A DNA stretch of 64,000 bases from Mycobacterium sp. GA-0227b (GTDB taxonomy: Bacteria > Actinomycetota > Actinomycetes > Mycobacteriales > Mycobacteriaceae): the NCBI RefSeq assembly GCF_001499855.1, contig NZ_LQIK01000032.1, positions 62,001 through 126,000 on the forward strand, read 5' to 3'. The position numbers and the translations under genes are program-made. The notes under the pieces were generated by a model that was not told where the DNA came from, made no database searches, and worked only from the letters and a program-made list of their open reading frames with translations. This document shows positions 60,607-64,000 of the stretch, one piece after another (position 1 is the first letter of the stretch; the number at the start of each line of letters is the position of its first letter).

Positions 60607-60875
60607 CCGACGACTCGACGCCGTGGGCGATGGGGTTGACGGTGGCGGCCTTCGTCGCGGCGGTCACCGCGGCCGCGATCGTCGTGCTCAGTATCGGGCT
60701 ACTTCGGGTGCATTCGCTGTTGGCGCTCGGGCTCAACCTGGTCGCGGTCGGCGGTCTTGCCCCGACGGTGTGGGGGTGGCGCAACCGGCCGGTGTGGCGG
60801 TGGTTCGTGCTGGGCTCCGGAGTCGGTGTGGCGATCGCGTGGCTGGTGGTGCTCGCGATCGCCCTCGGCGGGTGA
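60603..60875 (+). CDS. DUF2537 membrane protein
   Basis: 90 aa with three hydrophobic helices (GLTVAAFVAAVTAAAIVVLS, then LALGLNLVAVGGL, then LGSGVGVAIAWLVVLAI). ATG overlaps the methyltransferase stop. Corresponds to Rv0882. Function unknown. Confidence 0.85.
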   Translation: MTDDSTPWAMGLTVAAFVAAVTAAAIVVLSIGLLRVHSLLALGLNLVAVGGLAPTVWGWRNRPVWRWFVLGSGVGVAIAWLVVLAIALGG

Positions 60876-60887
60876 CCTGATCCCTGC

Positions 60888-60914
60888 CGAGCAGACCCAA
60901 AATGCCCATATTTG
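60888..60914. repeat. CGAGCAGAC-type intergenic motif
   Basis: CGAGCAGAC followed by CCAAAATGCCCAT resembles the right arm of the inverted repeat at 6693-6754 (CGAGCAGAC, then GTCAAGTGCCCAT on the minus strand). It lies 12 bases after the DUF2537 stop. Confidence 0.5.
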
Positions 60915-60915
60915 T

Positions 60916-61077
60916 GGCTCTACTGACTGATCCGTGGGTGTTTGGTTCGGCCTGGCAGGGCGGTGGCCACCTAGGGCGAGCATGGCCGGGGCGATGAGCG
61001 CCTCTGGGGAGCGGAATCCGAACGCGATCCGGGTCAGCAGGCGAATCATGGCGTTAGTGGATTCGATCAGTCCTTGC
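60916..61077 (-). mobile_element. ISL3-type transposase 3' remnant
   Basis: On the minus strand the peptide QGLIESTNAMIRLLTRIAFG...PEALIAPAMLALGGHRP is the C-terminal end of ISL3-family transposases. The rest of the transposase is absent. GGCTCTACTGACTGATCCG at 60916 looks like the element's outer end. The frame runs directly into the truncated lipoprotein sequence, so the insertion and a deletion removed the lipoprotein 3' part. Confidence 0.78.
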
Positions 61078-61288
61078 CGATGCGACTCCAGGTAAGCCCG
61101 TAACGGTACGGGGGCCGACAGCAACGTCGATGCCGGGTTCGGCGGACCCCAGCGGAACCGCAAGCCGTCGAGCGCTCTTGGCCAGTTCGCCAACGGTGGT
61201 CCAGTCGGCGCCCGCGTCGTCGCCTCCACTACACCCCGTCATCGCCATCACGGCGCAGTGCACAGACGCACGAACGACCTGCGGTCAT
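61078..61288 (-). pseudogene. Decayed lipoprotein, second copy (truncated by IS)
   Basis: Remnant of a gene like the intact lipoprotein at 61285-62175. The start ATG 61288 overlaps the intact gene's TGA (ATGA). The lipobox-like MAMTGCSGG and the conserved blocks LANWPRALDGLRFRWG and VPLRAYLESHR are in different frames, so at least two frameshifts exist. Similarity stops at the ISL3 remnant. In the intact copy these blocks read FANWPDTLDGFRFRW and VPLRAYLESHR. Confidence 0.8.
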
Positions 61289-62175
61289 GCGGTGTTGCCC
61301 GGCCAGCCCGGGACCGCTGGCTCGGCTGTTGGTGGAGAGTCGAGTTGGCTGGTGTAGAAGGCGCGGCGTTGAGCGGCGTCGTGTGGCATTCGATCTAGGC
61401 ACTGCTGTCTCAGGTCCTGGTACCTCGGGTCAAGTTCGGCAGTCGGCCCCCATGATGTGTTGGGACTAGCACCGGTGATGCGCCATGGGCCGAACACGTC
61501 TCCCAGGGGCGCGGGGTTGGGTCCCTTTTGAGGGGCGGTGACGGTCGGCGGCGCATCTGGGTCCGATGCTGTCGGGCGATCGGTGAACTCGATCCGCCAG
61601 ACTCGGATTGCGGCATTATCGAGGTCGGGATCGGGGTACTTCTCCGTCGGGGCGAAGACAGGCACGTAGGTATCCAGACTGTCACCTTGGCGGAACACCT
61701 TGTACTGACCGTCGCACACGTAGGCGCGGTAACCGGTCTCGATCCGGGTGAGTTCGAGGATGTGGAAGTACTCGTTACCGTAGAACGGCATAGGCTGGAT
61801 GAAGGCGAACTCGGCGTCGGTGGCCGGTTGGATGTACCACAATTCGAACGGCAAGTTCGAGGTTGATTTGTCGATCGGTTTGCCCATTTCGGGGACAGCG
61901 CGTTTGAACCCCGGGTACACGTTGTCGGCGTCGAAGGTCATGTCCCCGATCCGATGCGACTCCAGATAGGCGCGCAACGGCACAGCTGCACCCGAAAGGA
62001 GGTCGATGCTAGGCTCGGCCGTCCATCGGAACCTAAAGCCGTCCAACGTGTCCGGCCAGTTCGCAAACTTGGGTTCAACGGGAGAGGGCGTGGGATCGTC
62101 GCGGCCGTGACATCCCACCGTCCCGAGGGTTAGCAGCAGCGCGGCGCACCATCGCGCGACGGTTTTGGCGGTCAT
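61285..62175 (-). CDS. Putative lipoprotein, partner of the large upstream protein
   Basis: 296 aa with a signal peptide and lipobox LGTVGC (Cys22), then a Trp/Tyr-rich domain: ANWPDTLDGFRFRW, VPLRAYLESHRIGDMTFDADNVYPGF, ELTRIETGYRAYVCDGQYKV and a C-terminal acidic/Pro-rich part. ATG 62175 overlaps the stop of the upstream gene (ATGA), and its own stop overlaps the decayed copy. It may resemble the mycobacterial LppJ type, recalled with low certainty. Function unknown. Confidence 0.82.
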   Translation of the reverse strand: MTAKTVARWCAALLLTLGTVGCHGRDDPTPSPVEPKFANWPDTLDGFRFRWTAEPSIDLLSGAAVPLRAYLESHRIGDMTFDADNVYPGFKRAVPEMGKPIDKSTSNLPFELWYIQPATDAEFAFIQPMPFYGNEYFHILELTRIETGYRAYVCDGQYKVFRQGDSLDTYVPVFAPTEKYPDPDLDNAAIRVWRIEFTDRPTASDPDAPPTVTAPQKGPNPAPLGDVFGPWRITGASPNTSWGPTAELDPRYQDLRQQCLDRMPHDAAQRRAFYTSQLDSPPTAEPAVPGWPGNTA

Positions 62176-64000
62176 TTTCCGGGCTCGGCGGGCGGTTTAG
62201 GCAGCGCGTCACGGTAGCGGTCCTCGTAGTCTTCGATCCCGAACTTGACCGACGGGTCAATGCCCTCGAAATAGTTGGTGAACGCGCTCTTGAAGTCGCT
62301 CAGACGCACGTCATCGTCCTCAAGGGACTTGAGCTGGCCCGTTGCCGGATCAATCAACCCCCTCTCCGTGAACGCGCTCGCGTCACCGATGTGGTTGTTG
62401 AGAAGCTCTTGGGCTATGGAGTGCTGCAGGGCATCAGAGCTGCCCATGGTGACGGGAGTAGCGGCGTTCGGTTTTGGTGCGTCGCCGACAAACATGTCTT
62501 GGAGGGCATCGTCGGAAACGCCGTCGAGAATCTGCTGCACTCCCGGCACGTTTGCGCCAAGGGTTTCTGCAAGCTGAAACCACTGCTTCCTATTCTCAAA
62601 GGCATTTTGCGCGGCCGCGTTGGCATCGCTGATCGCGTCGTTGGCGGCGACATTGGCGGCCGCTTCGATGACACCGCGCTGAGTGCCTGCCGACTCCAGG
62701 TCGCCAGTGTCGACCAGGCCTCCGTCGATAATGGACTGTTCGAAATTGTGTTGGTACTGCAGGCTATTCAGGTAGGCCTGGCTGTTGAGAGTGGCGGCGG
62801 CCTCTTCGTTGGTGTCGATAACCGAGAAGAGCCCCCTGCTGTTGGTCAATTCAGCGTCCACCTTCGGATCGTCGAGCGCGTCGAATCCGCGAGTGTTGTC
62901 AAGATTGTTCTTCATCATGTCGTCGATGTAGGGCTTGTTGGCGTCGGCGAGCGCCTTGGTGAGTTCTGGGTTCACCTGGCCGAGAGACTGGCCGTCGGTC
63001 CCGGCGATGTTGAGCAGCTTGTCTGCGTGCGAGCCGGCCCATAGATCGACTGCGTTCAGAGTTTCCCCCGCCCGCGTGGCTTGGGCTAGCTGCGTGGGAT
63101 CGGTTAGGTCGGTGGGGTTGGCGACCGGTGCGGTGCCGTGCAGAAGACTGCCGGCTGCGGCCCCGTCGTCGGCCCATTGATGGGTCATCAGGTTCTCGAT
63201 GAATTTGTCGTTCGGTGGTTTACTACCTTCACCTGCGAGCGCGTCGTACACCGCGAACTGGTCGCGCCCGGCCGCCGACAGCATGTCCTGCAACACCGGG
63301 TCCACCTGCCCTTTGACGAACGGCACCGTTTCCGGTGGAACCTTCGAGTTCTCGAGCATGACCTCAGCTTGCTTGAGCATGTGCTGGTCGAAGGTCGTGC
63401 CTGCCTGCAGTGCCGGGTTGCCCTTGTCAACCATCGTGGCTAGGTCGCGAAGTTCTTGGCGCGCTTGCGGATAGACCCCAGGCGCTACGTTGGTCTCTTG
63501 GAAGTTCAACGGAAACTTTGTGAGATCGCGTCGTACGGCGTCGGGGAGTGCGTCGAAACCGCCCCGCGCTGGCACATACCCCTTGTCGCCTGGTTTGAGC
63601 GATGGGTTGATCCCGGTCGCGCTGATGTGTTCATTCGACACCAGCTGTAGGGCGTCTTGGAGCCGGGCCCCGTCAGTTCCAAGCTTGTCCATCAGCGCCC
63701 GAATCTCAGGCGTGCTCTTGCCATCCAGCGATCGTGACAACTGATGCAGGTACTCCATCTGGCTGGCGGGCAGCACCAGGTTGCCGCGCTGCAGCGCCGC
63801 GAGTTGCTCGGGGGTAAGCGTCGTGTTCTCAGTGAGCCGCGCCGATTCCTCGGGGGTGAGCTGGCCATCCTGGAGCGAGGTTCCGTCAGCGGCGCCTTGT
63901 TCGGCCGGGGTTGCGGGATCGCCGCCCGTCGCTGCGGTCAGCACGCGCGCCAAATCGGCATCGGTCTCTTCGGCATTAGCCAGCACCGCGACTATCCGGG
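62172..64000 (-). CDS. Large helical protein of unknown function, N-terminus outside window
   Basis: At least 604 aa; the frame stays open to base 64000, so the true start is beyond the window. Mostly helical and rich in Asp, Asn, Ala and Gln. Recurrent blocks include LTPEESARLTENTTLTPEQLAALQ, DKLGTDGARLQDALQLVSNEHI, and an acidic tail ending LPKPPAEPGK. No signal peptide or enzyme motif is seen in the visible part. It resembles large mycobacterial proteins linked to type VII secretion, but this is only an impression. Coupled to a lipoprotein. Confidence 0.75.
   Translation of the reverse strand, partial: RIVAVLANAEETDADLARVLTAATGGDPATPAEQGAADGTSLQDGQLTPEESARLTENTTLTPEQLAALQRGNLVLPASQMEYLHQLSRSLDGKSTPEIRALMDKLGTDGARLQDALQLVSNEHISATGINPSLKPGDKGYVPARGGFDALPDAVRRDLTKFPLNFQETNVAPGVYPQARQELRDLATMVDKGNPALQAGTTFDQHMLKQAEVMLENSKVPPETVPFVKGQVDPVLQDMLSAAGRDQFAVYDALAGEGSKPPNDKFIENLMTHQWADDGAAAGSLLHGTAPVANPTDLTDPTQLAQATRAGETLNAVDLWAGSHADKLLNIAGTDGQSLGQVNPELTKALADANKPYIDDMMKNNLDNTRGFDALDDPKVDAELTNSRGLFSVIDTNEEAAATLNSQAYLNSLQYQHNFEQSIIDGGLVDTGDLESAGTQRGVIEAAANVAANDAISDANAAAQNAFENRKQWFQLAETLGANVPGVQQILDGVSDDALQDMFVGDAPKPNAATPVTMGSSDALQHSIAQELLNNHIGDASAFTERGLIDPATGQLKSLEDDDVRLSDFKSAFTNYFEGIDPSVKFGIEDYEDRYRDALPKPPAEPGK

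Noticed and set aside
60699..61229. Minus-strand frame of 176 codons as a real gene
   Set aside because: It is a chance fusion of a lipoprotein fragment, an ISL3 transposase fragment and antisense of DUF2537.
1..64000. CRISPR array, rRNA genes, prophage or intact insertion sequence
   Set aside because: No regularly spaced repeats, rRNA, phage structural or integrase genes were seen; only one transposase fragment was found.

Overview
The window is high-GC actinobacterial DNA from a mycobacterium. Markers are mycothiol synthesis (mshD), the mycolate-linked desaturase desA1, lmeA, rpfA behind a ydaO-type riboswitch, F420-type oxidoreductases and LytR-CpsA-Psr proteins. Gene order closely follows, from memory, the Rv0817c-Rv0826 and Rv0854-Rv0882 stretches of M. 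tuberculosis. Between and after these lie accessory blocks typical of a free-living Mycolicibacterium-like species.

Region 1 (1-14.9 kb, conserved). Partial lmeA, glnR-mshD, and a complete phosphate transport operon pstS-pstC-pstA-pstB, where M. tuberculosis keeps mainly phoT here. A convergent phoY follows. Both pstS and phoY carry an 11-nt direct-repeat PHO box. Next come an LCP ligase, a tRNA-dihydrouridine synthase overlapping desA1, two tandem secreted PASTA-like proteins, a TetR regulator and a DUF2236 oxygenase-like protein.

Region 2 (14.9-31.1 kb, accessory). An arsenic/cadmium cluster (arsC, acr3, arsR, cadI and a divergent second arsR) with matching operator palindromes sits beside tRNA-Lys, -Glu, -Asp and -Phe. 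It is followed by an SDR-wax ester synthase pair. Then comes a TetR plus four-gene oxidation operon (two cytochromes P450, an alpha/beta hydrolase, an SDR). A second TetR-controlled set (metallo-beta-lactamase-fold hydrolase, DUF2834 membrane protein, FAD oxidoreductase) is flanked by two copies of one strong palindrome. The content suggests catabolism of a lipid or terpenoid-like compound; the substrate cannot be read from sequence.

Region 3 (31.1-60.9 kb, conserved backbone with insertions). Three SRPBCC paralogues flank the racemase far. Then dapC, fadA-fadB, an accessory 5-kb insert (acyl-CoA ligase-like protein, methyltransferase, PPOX and LLM flavoproteins, proline-rich secreted protein, cupin), XPB helicase and its partner, and the molybdenum cofactor genes moaC-mog-moaE and moaA-moaD. 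These Moco genes surround rpfA, whose long leader holds a c-di-AMP riboswitch and a CRP-like site. After this come cspB, a GST-like reductase, DUF2771, an MFS-type protein, DUF3027, SRPBCC, DUF2530, a TrmH-family methyltransferase and DUF2537.

Region 4 (60.9-64 kb, variable). A large helical protein running off the window edge is translationally coupled to a lipoprotein. That lipoprotein is coupled to a decayed second copy of itself, cut off by an ISL3-type transposase remnant. This looks like a tandem partner-protein array.

Other points of interest are a 53-bp repeat found twice at gene ends with a covarying hairpin, and several long operator palindromes. No CRISPR array, rRNA or intact insertion sequence was seen.
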